Assembly (NCBI GenBank): GCA_964372275.1
Contig: CAYJRR010000007.1
Location: 35,862 to 70,244, forward strand
Direction: 5' to 3'
Length of the DNA stretch: 34,383 nt
Origin: CAYJRR01 sp964372275 [NCBI: uncultured bacterium]
Lineage (GTDB): Bacteria; CAYJRR01
Positions 24,035 to 32,789 of this stretch are shown one piece after another (within the stretch, counting starts at the first letter, position 1; every line of letters begins with the position of its first letter). Below the pieces are notes generated by a model. The model did no database searches, was not told the origin of the DNA, and saw nothing but the letters and a program-made list of their open reading frames with translations. Position numbers and translations under genes: made by a program.

Positions 24035-25617
24035 AGCGCTTCGAGGAACGCGGTGACGTCGTCGACGTCCTCCGCGTCGAGGACGATCGGTCCGCCGGTG
24101 AAGGCGGCCAGGAACAGGCCGGCGGGGGAGGCGGCGAACTCGGCGCCGGTGTAGAAGGCGACCGAGTCTCGAAGCGTGGCGGCGGCGCCGTTGTGGAAGA
24201 AGGGCGGGGTGGCGCCGAGCGCGGCCACCGTCGGAAGGACGTTGAACGGACCCGGGTCGGGTGGAAGGTCCTGGCTGAAGGCGAGGTCGTCGACGCCTGT
24301 ATCGGCGTTGAAGGTGTTTCCGAGCGTCGGTCCCTGGTGACAGAAGGTGCACTTTCCCGCGCTCCCGCCGATCGCGGGAAGGCCACCCACGCCGGCGCGG
24401 AACAACGCCGCGCCGCGCTGCTCCTGTGCCGTCACGGCGAGGGCGAACGGATCGAAGCCCGGGTCGGCCACCGCGTCCGGCAGTAACCGCGATTGCATGA
24501 ACGCCTCCATCGCCTCCAGCTCTTCGATCGTCGGCAGACGGAAGTCGACGCCCGCTTCGCGGTTGAGCGTCTTCGGGAAGTGCTGGAAGACGGCCCCCAG
24601 CGCGAACGCCTGCAGGTCGGGCACGTCCCCGCCGAAGCCGAACGGGGCGCTCAGGCGAGTGTTGAACGCCGTCGGCGTGACCCGCCGGACCGACTTCGAC
24701 TGCGGATGCTCGCAGCCGTCCACGTCGCAGACGACGTCGGCCGGATCGAGGCAGGTCGTCGCGGCATTGCCGTCGTCGGTTCCCGGAAAGCCGCACACTT
24801 CGTCGATGCCGCGCTGGTTCTCGAGGATGAGGCCGAACGCGAGGAGACGTGGAGGATCCTCGAACAGGCCGGGGGGGAGGTCGGGGTTCGACGCGCCGGT
24901 CTGCGGATTCTGCGACACGAACAGCGGATCGGTCGGGCTCGACGCGGCGAGCGCCGCGATGAACGCCGGCGTGATCGCCAGGGCGACCTCCTCGCGGTGG
25001 CAGGTCCCGCAGGTGCGTCCGTTCCCCCGGAAGCGCTCCTTGAAGAAGAGCTTGCGGCCCCGCTTCTCGAGATAGGCGGTGCCCGACGATCCCCCGGTGG
25101 ACGACTCTGCCGATCGCCGCATTTTTGATGCGACGTTCAGAAAACCGGCGATGGCGACCGGGGTCGGAGCGCCGGACGGCGGGGGCCCGTCGCGGCTCGG
25201 TACGGCGACGACCGCGACCATGTCGACGGAGAACGACCCGAGCGCATCCCGTGCGGCGTGGGCGTGGAGGGCGCCGCCGGAATCGAGCGTCCCCATCGGG
25301 AGGATGCGGTCGACCGCGGGATCGATGGAAACGTCGTTCCCGGCGCCGGGGTGGTCGACGATCCACACCTCGTAGGCGGCGCCGTCGGGCGGTGCGCGCA
25401 GGCCGCGTGTTTCGACCGTCATCTCTCCCGTGTCGAGGTCGAGGAGCGCCGACCCTTCCGCCTCCGTGAAGCGTTCCGAGATCCCCGCCACGTAGCCAAG
25501 GTGGATCGCCGCCCGTCCCGCGCGGTCCGGATCGGTCGCGCACCCGGCCGCGATCCCCGCCGCCAGCGCCAACCCGCGCGCGAAACGTCGCACGCCTTCG
25601 CCGTTCCTGGATTCCAT
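24031..25617 (-). CDS. Di-haem cytochrome c (peroxidase/MauG-like) lipoprotein with RskA-like N-terminal domain
   Basis: 528 residues. The signal peptide ends in a lipobox (GIAAGCATD; Cys26). Residues about 35-155 (EGSALLDLDTGEMTVETRGL, YEVWIVDHP, PMGTLDSGGALH, GAPTPVAIAGFL) resemble the extracytoplasmic beta-sandwich of RskA-type anti-sigma factors. The remainder is a cytochrome c with two haem sites, RTCGTCHREE and GKCTFCHQGPTLGN, plus TPTAFNTRLSAPFGFGGD between them, as in di-haem peroxidases and MauG relatives. An extra Cys pair (VCDVDGC) is present. Start taken at ATG 25617; TTG 25653 is possible, and both ribosome sites are weak. It follows the conserved hypothetical gene by 55 bases. 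Substrate unknown; the cytochrome call is firm, the N-terminal domain tentative. Confidence 0.85.
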   Translation of the reverse strand: MESRNGEGVRRFARGLALAAGIAAGCATDPDRAGRAAIHLGYVAGISERFTEAEGSALLDLDTGEMTVETRGLRAPPDGAAYEVWIVDHPGAGNDVSIDPAVDRILPMGTLDSGGALHAHAARDALGSFSVDMVAVVAVPSRDGPPPSGAPTPVAIAGFLNVASKMRRSAESSTGGSSGTAYLEKRGRKLFFKERFRGNGRTCGTCHREEVALAITPAFIAALAASSPTDPLFVSQNPQTGASNPDLPPGLFEDPPRLLAFGLILENQRGIDEVCGFPGTDDGNAATTCLDPADVVCDVDGCEHPQSKSVRRVTPTAFNTRLSAPFGFGGDVPDLQAFALGAVFQHFPKTLNREAGVDFRLPTIEELEAMEAFMQSRLLPDAVADPGFDPFALAVTAQEQRGAALFRAGVGGLPAIGGSAGKCTFCHQGPTLGNTFNADTGVDDLAFSQDLPPDPGPFNVLPTVAALGATPPFFHNGAAATLRDSVAFYTGAEFAASPAGLFLAAFTGGPIVLDAEDVDDVTAFLEAL

Positions 25618-25672
25618 GCCGATCGCATCTGCGACCCGATCGACCCGGGGCAACCCGGAACGATCGGCGCGG

Positions 25673-26125
25673 TCACCTGCCGACGACGGCGAGTCCGTGG
25701 TCTGCCAATGCCGCGCGCGCGCCTTTGCGCGAGAGCGTGCGGCTTGCCGCGCGCACCTCGTCCGTCACCCACGCCGGAAACGGCGTCTGCACGGTGCGAT
25801 GCGCGCCGCTGGCGGTGTGGACCTGTTCGATCGCCGCGAGTCGCGACGCTCCGATCTCGTCGGCGATCGCCACCAGTGCCGGCCAGAGGCGCCGATGCAC
25901 CCAGGTGATCTTGTCGTCCACGAGGCGGAAGGCGAGGACCTCGCCGGATTCGAGCACGTCGCCGAGCACGCGGAAGATCGTCTTCCCCTCGGGATGTCCC
26001 CACCAGCTTCCGCGCACGCGCTCGCCGGCGATGGCGTCGACGAGCGTCGGTACTCCGTCGGACCGGCCGGAGACGAGGACGATTCCGTGCGTTTCGACGA
26101 ACGCGATCGCCTGGCGTGTGGTCAT
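25673..26125 (-). CDS. Conserved hypothetical protein (RGSWWGHP motif)
   Basis: 150 residues, cytosolic, no signal peptide. The sequence starts with a helix (TTRQAIAFVETHGIVLVSG) and carries VRGSWWGHPEGKTIFRVLG and DDKITWVHRRLWPALVAIAD. I recall similar short proteins annotated only as conserved hypotheticals; the pattern of small residues with WWGHP and HRRLWP suggests a nucleic-acid-related or small enzyme domain, but no function can be assigned. The ATG at 26125 is the first that makes sense; the reading frame continues upstream over the promoter of the divergent lipoprotein gene without protein-like character. The cytochrome gene follows on the same strand. Confidence 0.7.
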   Translation of the reverse strand: MTTRQAIAFVETHGIVLVSGRSDGVPTLVDAIAGERVRGSWWGHPEGKTIFRVLGDVLESGEVLAFRLVDDKITWVHRRLWPALVAIADEIGASRLAAIEQVHTASGAHRTVQTPFPAWVTDEVRAASRTLSRKGARAALADHGLAVVGR

Positions 26126-26237
26126 CGGTGGGCGGATTGTGACGATTCGGTGACAACGAGAAAACCAGTAGCCAACGATCCCCCTCGTCCCTAGCATGCG
26201 CGTCCTTTTCAACGAGAGAGGCCATGGGGGGCCATAC
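26126..26237. promoter_or_regulatory. Divergent promoter region with GTGAC direct repeats
   Basis: Between the conserved hypothetical gene and the PKD lipoprotein gene. gtgac occurs twice, at 26139-26143 and 26150-26154, eleven bases apart (about one helical turn), as in many response-regulator sites. The run agaaaacc after it is relatively AT-rich. Suggestive only. Confidence 0.35.
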
Positions 26238-27830
26238 ATGAATCGGATCACGCGTTCGTTTTCGATCGTCCTACTGTCGGTGATTGCCGCCTGCGACGGC
26301 GGCGACAAGAACGAGAACTCGTCGAGCACGCCCGAACCGGTCGACCAGGAGCCGGTCGTCTCGGCGACGGCCAACGTCACGGCGGGGATCGCCCCGCTCG
26401 AGGTGGAGTTTCGCGGCGTGGCGGCGGGGGGAGACGGGGAGCTCGAGCTTTCCTGGGAGTTCGGCGACGGCCAGGGCGCCGGCGAGGCCGAGACGAGCCA
26501 CGTCTACGAGACGCCCGGCACCTTCGAAGCCTCCTTCATGGCGGTCGACGAGGACGGCGACGAGGCGATGGCGCTCGTCCGGATCGTCGTCGCCTCGGCG
26601 ACGCAGCCGGCGGTGACGGCCGGCGCCGACCAGACGACCGGCGTGGCGCCGCTCGCGGTGCAGTTCACCTCCGAGGTCGTCGGCGGCGAGGCTCCGGTGA
26701 CGATCGCCTGGACCTTCGGGGACGGCGAGACCTCCACCGACGAGGATCCCCTTCATTCCTATCTCACCCCGGGGAACTACGGGGCGACCGTCACGGCGAC
26801 GGACGCCACCGGGGACGCCGCCTCGGCGACCCTGCTGATCTCGGTCGGATCGGACAACGTTCCGGTGGTCGCGATCGGAGCGACGCCCGTCTCGGGCGCA
26901 TCGCCGCTGACGGTCGACTTCACCGCCACCGCCGCGGGCGGCGACGCGCCACTCGGCTTCGCCTGGGACTTCGGTGACGGCCAGACCGGAAACACCCCGA
27001 ACGTCTCGCACCTCTACACCGCCAACGGCAGCTATGCGGCGAAGCTGGTGGTGACGGACGCCGACGGCGACTCGGCGGAAGCGACCGTCACGATCGTGGT
27101 GAACGAGCCGCAGACCACCGAGACCAAGCCCGACCTCCAGCTCTCCAACTTCGGCTTCACCCAGACGGGATTGAAGGACGTCTACGAGCCGAACGACGTC
27201 TCGCCGCACTACCTCGGCGATTACGGATCGGGGAGCGCGACCTACACCATCACCAGCGCCTACATCGATCCGGTCGACGTCACCTACTTCGCGGACGTCA
27301 CCAACTTCGGCGCGACGCTCAACACCTCGTTCGACGTCGACTTCTACCGCAACCTGGCGGGTGCGCCCGCGGCGGAGATGCTCGGCGACGACTGGGAGAC
27401 GGTCACCAACCTCCAGACCAACGGCGTGAAGCGGCTCTACTTCACCGTCCCCGGCTTCCCGGCGAACCAGACGCAGCGGTCGTTCGTGCGGATCGACACC
27501 TTCGACCAGATCGAGGAGTCGGTCGAGGACAACAACCTTTCCGACGGGCTGGACGTGACGATCCCCGGTGACGAAGACTGGTTCGCGGTCTACGAGCAGA
27601 CCGGCTTCCTGCTGCAGATCGAGCTCGACCAGGTCCCGGGGGACTACGACCTGGAGCTCTACTACCAGGACGGTTCGCTGCTCGCGTACTCGGACAATCC
27701 CGGGTTCGCCGAAGAGACGATCGACTACCTGACCGACAAGCCGAACGGCCTCTACTACGTCCGCGTCTACGGGGCCGACGGCGCGCAGGACGCCGCCAAC
27801 CCCTACCGGCTGACGATCGTCGTTCCCTAG
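26238..27830 (+). CDS. Lipoprotein with three PKD domains, CARDB-like region and PPC-like C-terminus
   Basis: 530 residues. The signal peptide ends in a lipobox (VLLSVIAACDGG; Cys19). Three PKD domains follow, each with the WxFGDG signature: LSWEFGDGQGAGEAETSHVY, IAWTFGDGETSTDEDPLHSY and FAWDFGDGQTGNTPNVSHLY (about residues 40-295). A CARDB-like part comes next (KPDLQLSNFGF...YFADVTNFGATLNTSFDVDFY). The C-terminus is PPC-like (IPGDEDWFAVYEQTG, YDLELYYQDGSLLAYS, NGLYYVRVYG). Such proteins are surface-exposed binding or spacer modules, often for polysaccharide. The ATG at 26238 has GGGGGG seven bases upstream. No catalytic domain is present. The TMEM220 gene starts six bases after the stop. Confidence 0.85.
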   Translation: MNRITRSFSIVLLSVIAACDGGDKNENSSSTPEPVDQEPVVSATANVTAGIAPLEVEFRGVAAGGDGELELSWEFGDGQGAGEAETSHVYETPGTFEASFMAVDEDGDEAMALVRIVVASATQPAVTAGADQTTGVAPLAVQFTSEVVGGEAPVTIAWTFGDGETSTDEDPLHSYLTPGNYGATVTATDATGDAASATLLISVGSDNVPVVAIGATPVSGASPLTVDFTATAAGGDAPLGFAWDFGDGQTGNTPNVSHLYTANGSYAAKLVVTDADGDSAEATVTIVVNEPQTTETKPDLQLSNFGFTQTGLKDVYEPNDVSPHYLGDYGSGSATYTITSAYIDPVDVTYFADVTNFGATLNTSFDVDFYRNLAGAPAAEMLGDDWETVTNLQTNGVKRLYFTVPGFPANQTQRSFVRIDTFDQIEESVEDNNLSDGLDVTIPGDEDWFAVYEQTGFLLQIELDQVPGDYDLELYYQDGSLLAYSDNPGFAEETIDYLTDKPNGLYYVRVYGADGAQDAANPYRLTIVVP

Positions 27831-27835
27831 GGACG

Positions 27836-28225
27836 GTGCGCGTCGCGAACGTCGTCGCCGCCGCGCTCTTCGCCCTTTCGGTCGCGGTCCAGCACAACGA
27901 CCCCGATCCGATCCGGTGGATGGCGATCTACGGCGCGGCGCTGGGCGTCTGTATCGGCTGGGAACGCGGGGCGCGCGTACGGGCGCCGGCCTGGACGGTG
28001 GCGGCAATCGCCACCGTCTGGGCCGCCGCGGCCGCCCTCGGGACGCGGCTCACCGCCGGCGCCGTCGACGCGTTGACCGACTGGACGATGCACGCCGGCG
28101 GCAGCGAGGAGCTTCGCGAATCGCTGGGTCTCGCGCTGGTCGCGGGCTGGATGGGGTGCCTCGGCCTGTGGAACCGGCGGGACGCCCGGGTTCTGTCGCC
28201 CCCAGGAGACGTCCAGAAAAGCTGA
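27836..28225 (+). CDS. TMEM220-family membrane protein
   Basis: 129 residues with about four hydrophobic helices. The family block VAVQHNDPDPIRWMAIYGAALGVC near the N-terminus (split here at the Asp-Pro pairs) and ELRESLGLALVAGWMG near the C-terminus are characteristic of TMEM220 proteins, a small inner-membrane family of unknown function found from bacteria to animals. It starts with GTG at 27836, six bases after the PKD lipoprotein stop, so it probably depends on that message. The C-terminal tail is short and polar (SPPGDVQKS). Confidence 0.82.
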   Translation: MRVANVVAAALFALSVAVQHNDPDPIRWMAIYGAALGVCIGWERGARVRAPAWTVAAIATVWAAAAALGTRLTAGAVDALTDWTMHAGGSEELRESLGLALVAGWMGCLGLWNRRDARVLSPPGDVQKS

Positions 28226-28290
28226 AGGAAATCGAAGGGTCCCCGCGCGCACATGCCTTGCTTCTCTCGTCGGGGAGGGAGGGCGGACAC

Positions 28291-28779
28291 ATGGGCGGGA
28301 TACGGGCGGTGGTGGGAGTGGTGGCGCTGTCGTCGATTTCGTTCGCCGGTGCGGCGATGGCGGCGACCGGCGACGAGGGATGCGTCGACGCCGCGCCGGC
28401 GGCGCTCGAGGGTCTCTCGGCGCTCGCCGTTCCGGTGCATCCGAGCTGCCGGGCCGACATGGTCTCCAAGACCTACCCGAACGGCGTCGAAGGATCGCGC
28501 TCGTGGTACGGCGTCCGCCGGGTGGAGGTCGAGTGCAGCTACACCTGCCGCGCCGACAACCTCCCCACCCGGACGATCAAGGGCACCCGCACCGTGCGCA
28601 TCTGGGGCTCGGAGGCCGGCTGGGAGCTCGCCTGCTACGCCGTCCCCTACGTGCAGCGCTACAACAACTACCGCGGCTGGTTCGTCTACGTCCCCGACGA
28701 GCCGAAGTCGTTCAGCCCCGCGAAGTCGGACGTCCGCGAGCTCAAGGAGTGGGCCGCGACCGGCAAACTCCCGCGATGA
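28291..28779 (+). CDS. Small secreted hypothetical protein, Cys-rich
   Basis: 162 residues. The signal peptide (GIRAVVGVVALSSISFAGAAMAA) is followed by a domain with five cysteines (EGCVDA, PSCRAD, VECSYTCRAD, LACYAV) and several aromatic turns (SRSWYGVRRVEVEC, YNNYRGWFVYVPDEPKSF). The family is not recognised. The ATG at 28291 lies behind GGGAGGGAGGG. The gene follows the TMEM220 gene by 65 bases and its stop is three bases from the 3' end of a tRNA gene on the opposite strand, leaving no room for a terminator of its own. Confidence 0.72.
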   Translation: MGGIRAVVGVVALSSISFAGAAMAATGDEGCVDAAPAALEGLSALAVPVHPSCRADMVSKTYPNGVEGSRSWYGVRRVEVECSYTCRADNLPTRTIKGTRTVRIWGSEAGWELACYAVPYVQRYNNYRGWFVYVPDEPKSFSPAKSDVRELKEWAATGKLPR

Positions 28780-28781
28780 TC

Positions 28782-28872
28782 TGGCGGAGAGAGAGGGATT
28801 CGAACCCCCGAGTGAGTTGCCCCACTACCTGATTTCGAGTCAGGCGCCTTCGACCAGCTCGGCCATCTCTCC
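28782..28872 (-). tRNA. tRNA-Ser (anticodon CGA)
   Basis: 91 nt including an encoded CCA (28782-28784). Acceptor arms GGAGAGA and TCTCTCC pair fully with discriminator G; the anticodon loop CTCGAAA gives CGA (codon UCG); the variable arm is long, as in class II serine tRNAs; the T-loop is TTCGAAT. It follows a large hairpin and tRNA-Ser(GGA) on the same strand. Confidence 0.95.
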
Positions 28873-28873
28873 A

Positions 28874-28928
28874 TTGGGGGGGCCCGTCCGGGCGGCGCCT
28901 TCGGCGCCGTCCTCCGTTGCCCCCCCAA
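28874..28928 (-). repeat. Large inverted repeat abutting tRNA-Ser(CGA)
   Basis: Outer arms ttgggggggc (28874-28883) and gcccccccaa (28919-28928) pair perfectly over ten bases; inside sits a second hairpin, cggcgcc-ttc-ggcgccg (28893-28909). One base separates it from the tRNA 5' end. It may guide tRNA processing or fold as an upstream insulator; there is no T-run to make it a classical terminator. Confidence 0.65.
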
Positions 28929-29050
28929 ACCCCCCGGCGGCTCTGGTCGGCCGTCGGCCTCCCGGCGCCGCCCGAGGGTACGTCGTTGCTTCGGCGGCCG
29001 CCCGGGTGGGCGGGCCTCCTTGCGGAGACGTCATACTACGGTTTTCGATT

Positions 29051-29129
<79 letters not shown>

Positions 29130-29139
<10 letters not shown>

Positions 29140-29582
29140 AGCTTCCTTCGCTGCCGGAGGGCCCGGAAGAAGTCGCTCAAGGCCGCCGCGCACTCCTCCG
29201 CCAGCACCCCCTCGACCACCCGCAGCCGGTGGTTGACGCCCGGAACGGCCCGCAGGTCGACCACGGAACCGAGCGCGCCCCCCTTGGGGTCGCGGCATCC
29301 GAACACCACCGTCTCCACCCGGGCCAGGAGCGCCGCACCCACGCATTGGATGCAAGGCTCCAACGTCACCACGAGCGTGCTGCCGGACAGCCTCCACGAC
29401 ATCGCGGCCCGCGCCGCGCGCCGGATCGCGTGGATCTCGGCGTGCGCCGTGGGATCGTGGCCCGCCTCGCGCGTGTTGTATCCACGCCCGAGGACCTGCC
29501 CTTCGCGCGACAAGAGCAACGCCCCGACCGGCACTTCGCCGCGCCGGGCCGCCTTTGCCGCCTCGCGCAAGGCGAGGCGCAT
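29130..29582 (-). CDS. tadA: tRNA-specific adenosine deaminase TadA
   Basis: 150 residues, close to the usual length. TadA converts A34 to inosine in tRNA-Arg(ACG). The zinc/catalytic motifs are complete: PTAHAEIHAIRRAA (His ligand and Glu proton shuttle) and VTLEPCIQCVGAAL (PCxxC). The N-terminus RLALREAAKAARRGEVPVGALLL and the end AALSDFFRALRQRRK are typical. Start taken at ATG 29582; upstream reading frame exists but lacks protein character. The last codons and the stop (29130-29132) lie within tRNA-Ser(GGA), so RNase P cutting at the tRNA 5' end would remove the tadA stop codon from a shared transcript. It is divergent from the M49-like gene. Confidence 0.94.
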
Positions 29583-29714
29583 GTCCGTGTCCCACGAGAC
29601 CAGGAACGGCGAACGATACACAGCTTGTCGGGCCAAGGAAAGGGCGTCCGCCGGTCCGCGCGACGACGCAAAAACGGCCTCCTCATCGGGCGCGGTTGGA
29701 GATAAAAGCGCCCC

Positions 29715-31688
29715 ATGAGAACGGCATCGCTCGTCGCCAGCGCTCTGGTCCTGCTCGCCTTCGCGCCGATCGCGCGCGCGGCCGATCCGACCCCCACGCC
29801 AACCCCGGAGGCGGCGGGCGAGGAGGCGCCCAAGGCGAAGAAGGGGAAGAAGGGGGCGAAGCCGCCCGCAGAGTCCGAGGAGAAGGCGGCCGAGACGGCG
29901 GCCGAAAAACCGGGCGCGAAGGAGCCGGACACGGGGGCAGACGCCGCCGCTGCCGACAAGCCCACGGAGAAGAGCGCCGACAAGCCGGCCGACAAGGCGG
30001 TGGAACCGGGCGACGCCAAGGAGGGCGAGAAGGCGGCCGAGAAGCCAGCCGACAAGAAAGCCGACGCAGCCAGGCCGGTGGCCCCTTCGAAGTACCCCGA
30101 CGCCGACACCCTCAAGAAGCTCGACGCCCGCTTCGCCCCGGTCGACATCAAGGCCGAGACCGGTTCGTTGCCTCCAAACGAGCGCCGCGCCCTCGCGCAG
30201 CTGGTGAAGGCGGCGAAGATCATGGACACCCTCTTCATGCGGCAGGTGTGGGGTGGCAGCGAGACGAAGCTGCTCGAGCTGAGCCTCGACCCCTCGCCCC
30301 TCGGCCGGGCGCGCTTCCAGTACTTCGTTCGACACAAGGGTCCGTGGGACCGGCAGGACGAGAACAAGGGGTTCCTCCCCGACGTCCCGCCGACCAAGCC
30401 GGAGGGCGGAAACTTCTATCCGCCGGGCTCGAAGAAGGCGGACATCGAGAGCTGGATCGAAGGACTCGGCGAGAAGGAGAAGGCGGCGGCGACCGGCTTC
30501 TTCACCACCATCCGACGAGGAGCCGACGGGAAGATGATGGCCGTCCCCTACAGCGTCGAGTACCAGGGGGAGCTCGCCGAAGCGGCGCGCCTGCTCCGCG
30601 ACGCGGCGAAGAACACCCAGAACGCCTCGCTCCGGACCTACCTGAACGAACGGGCGCGGGCGTTCCTCACCAACGACTACTACGCCAGCGACGTCGCCTG
30701 GATGGAGCTGGACAGCCCGATCGAGCCGACGATCGGGCCCTACGAAACGTACGAAGACGCCTGGTTCAGCTACAAGGCGGCCTTCGAGGCGTTCATCACC
30801 CTCCGCGACGACGCCGAGACCGAGAAGCTGGCCAAGTTCGCCGCCGAATTGCAGGGGCTGGAGAACAACCTCCCGATCGACAAGAAGCTGCGCAACCCGA
30901 AGATCGGCAGCCTGGCTCCGATCCGCGTGGTGAACGTCGTCTTTACCGCCGGCGACGCGAACCGCGGCGTGCAAACCGCCGCCTTCAACCTTCCCAACGA
31001 CGAGCGCGTCATCAAGGAGAAGGGCTCGAAGCGAGTGATGCTCAAGAACATCCAGGAGGCGAAGTTCGAGCAGGTGCTGAAGCCGATCGTGAACGTCGCG
31101 CTTGCCGAGGCCGACCGGGGCGACGTCACCTTCGACGCCTTCTTCACCCACATCCTGATGCACGAGCTGATGCACGGACTGGGGCCCCACGAAGTGCAGG
31201 GGGGAAAGGGGACGGTCCGGGAGGCCTTGAAGGAGAACAGCAGCGCGCTGGAGGAGGCGAAGGCCGACATCTCCGGTCTGTGGGCGCTGCAGTTCCTGAT
31301 CGACAAGGGAAAGCTCGACAAGTCGTTGCAGAAGTCGATCTACAAGACCTACGTGGCGTCGGCCTTCCGCACGCTGCGTTTCGGCGCCACCGAGGCGCAC
31401 GGGAAGGGGATGGCGCTCCAGCTCAACACGCTGCTCGACTACGGCGGCGTGGTCGTGGCCAAGGACGGCACGTTCGGCGTCAACGAGAAGAAGTTCCGCA
31501 AGGCGATGGAAGCGCTGACGCGCGACATCATGACGGTCCAGGCGAAGGGGAACTACGACCTGGCGAAGAAGATGCTCGACGGCGCGGTGGTGCGCCCGCC
31601 CGTGCAGGCGGTCCTGGACAAGCTGACCGAGGTCCCGATCGACATCGCGCCGCGATTCGTCACCGCCGCCCAGCTTACCCAACGCTGA
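29715..31688 (+). CDS. M49-like (dipeptidyl-peptidase III-related) zinc peptidase, exported
   Basis: 657 residues. The signal peptide (ALVLLAFAPIARAAD) has no lipobox. Residues about 25-118 are a low-complexity Ala/Lys/Glu/Pro linker (EKAAETAAEKPGAKE, DKPADKAVEPGDAKE). The catalytic part carries HELMHGLGPHE (His483, Glu484, His487) and, 30 residues on, EEAKADISGLWALQ (Glu513/514), which matches the zinc-site plan of M49 peptidases, where the classical motif is HELLGH plus EECRAE. VNVVFTAGDANRGVQTAAFNLPND (split at Asp) and EAHGKGMALQLN are further family blocks. The HExxH spacing, one residue shorter than classical HExxxH, is notable. ATG 29715 follows GGAG at a longish distance. The SBP gene follows nine bases after the stop. 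Confidence 0.8.
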   Translation: MRTASLVASALVLLAFAPIARAADPTPTPTPEAAGEEAPKAKKGKKGAKPPAESEEKAAETAAEKPGAKEPDTGADAAAADKPTEKSADKPADKAVEPGDAKEGEKAAEKPADKKADAARPVAPSKYPDADTLKKLDARFAPVDIKAETGSLPPNERRALAQLVKAAKIMDTLFMRQVWGGSETKLLELSLDPSPLGRARFQYFVRHKGPWDRQDENKGFLPDVPPTKPEGGNFYPPGSKKADIESWIEGLGEKEKAAATGFFTTIRRGADGKMMAVPYSVEYQGELAEAARLLRDAAKNTQNASLRTYLNERARAFLTNDYYASDVAWMELDSPIEPTIGPYETYEDAWFSYKAAFEAFITLRDDAETEKLAKFAAELQGLENNLPIDKKLRNPKIGSLAPIRVVNVVFTAGDANRGVQTAAFNLPNDERVIKEKGSKRVMLKNIQEAKFEQVLKPIVNVALAEADRGDVTFDAFFTHILMHELMHGLGPHEVQGGKGTVREALKENSSALEEAKADISGLWALQFLIDKGKLDKSLQKSIYKTYVASAFRTLRFGATEAHGKGMALQLNTLLDYGGVVVAKDGTFGVNEKKFRKAMEALTRDIMTVQAKGNYDLAKKMLDGAVVRPPVQAVLDKLTEVPIDIAPRFVTAAQLTQR

Positions 31689-31697
31689 TCGAACGAC

Positions 31698-32789
31698 ATG
31701 CGTAGACGAGAGATCGCCGGAATCGTCCTGTCCGCGGCGGGGGGGCTCCTCCTCGCCGGCTGCCCGCCCAAGACCGCGCCGCCGTCGAAGGACGGCGGGC
31801 TCAAAGTGGTGCGCGTCTACACCTCCCTCTACCGCGAGGTGGTGGAGGCGGTCGCGCCGGTGGTGTCGGCGGAGCTGGCGCGCACCGCCCCCGGCGTCGC
31901 GGTGGAGTGGGTCCAGGGGAACAGCGGGAAGATCGCGCGCCGACTCGACGACGAGCACCGATCGGGCGGCAGCACCGCCGACGTCCTCCTCGTCTCCGAC
32001 GTCGCCTACTACCACCGGCTGAAGGCCGAGGGGCGGCTCGTCTCCTACTTCTCACCCAAGGCGGCGACACACCCGTCGGAGACGCGCGATGCGGACGGCG
32101 CCTTCGCCACGTCGCGATTCTCGACGATGGTGATCGGCCTATCGCCGGAGATGGCGGCCGGGATGGCGGGCAAGGCCCCGGCGCGATTCGAGGAGCTCGA
32201 CGTCTACGGCACGCGCCTCGCCATGGGCGACCCGGCCGTCTCGGGGACCGCCTTCACCACGACGGCCGAGCTCTCCTCGCGCTTCGGGTGGGACTGGTTC
32301 CGCGCGCTCAAGGCCAAAGGGGCGCTCGCGGCCGGGAGCAACTCGACGGTCCTCCAGCGGCTCGACACCGGCGTCTCCGACGTCGGCGTCGTACTCCTCG
32401 AGAATCTGCTGATGGCGAAGGCGGGCGGCAGCAAGGTCGGGGTCGTCTTCCCGAAGGACGGCGCGGTGCTGATCCCGGGACCGATCGCGCTGCTCCCGCA
32501 CGCGAAGGGGTCGCCCGCGGCGCGCGCCGTCTACGACGCAATCCTCGCCGAGCCGACGCAACGGGCGATCGTCGCCCAGGGATTCATGCACTCCCCCGAT
32601 CCGGCGCTGCCGCCGCCGTCCGGGGCGCCGACCTTCCGCGAGCTGCTCGCTGAAAAGCCGCTCGACACGCTCTACCGGCCGCGCGAGGACGCCGAGCAGG
32701 TCCTCGCCACCTTCCGCGAGATCTTCCAGGGCCACAGGGGTCCGGGGAGTTCCCCGGAGAGCCCGAAGGGCGAGGTGAAGGCGCGATGA
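31698..32789 (+). CDS. ABC-type substrate-binding lipoprotein (family 1, Fe3+/FbpA-like)
   Basis: 363 residues. The signal peptide ends in a lipobox (GGLLLAGCPPK; Cys22). The fold pattern follows the iron(III)/2-aminoethylphosphonate binding proteins: VVRVYTSLYREVVEAV at the start, VEWVQGNSGKIARRL, TADVLLVSDVAYYHRL, then SRFSTMVIGLSP, LAMGDPAVSGTAFTTTAEL and VVFPKDGAVLIPGPIALLPHA. No permease or ATPase gene is in view, so it either serves a transporter elsewhere or has another binding role. It starts nine bases after the M49-like gene with no clear ribosome site, suggesting coupling, and its TGA overlaps the ATG of the LRR gene. The ligand is unknown. Confidence 0.85.
   Translation: MRRREIAGIVLSAAGGLLLAGCPPKTAPPSKDGGLKVVRVYTSLYREVVEAVAPVVSAELARTAPGVAVEWVQGNSGKIARRLDDEHRSGGSTADVLLVSDVAYYHRLKAEGRLVSYFSPKAATHPSETRDADGAFATSRFSTMVIGLSPEMAAGMAGKAPARFEELDVYGTRLAMGDPAVSGTAFTTTAELSSRFGWDWFRALKAKGALAAGSNSTVLQRLDTGVSDVGVVLLENLLMAKAGGSKVGVVFPKDGAVLIPGPIALLPHAKGSPAARAVYDAILAEPTQRAIVAQGFMHSPDPALPPPSGAPTFRELLAEKPLDTLYRPREDAEQVLATFREIFQGHRGPGSSPESPKGEVKAR

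Noticed and set aside
29583-32015. Long N-terminal extension of tadA
   Set aside because: It is antisense to the M49-like and binding-protein genes, has shadow composition, and TadA of normal length starts at 29582.
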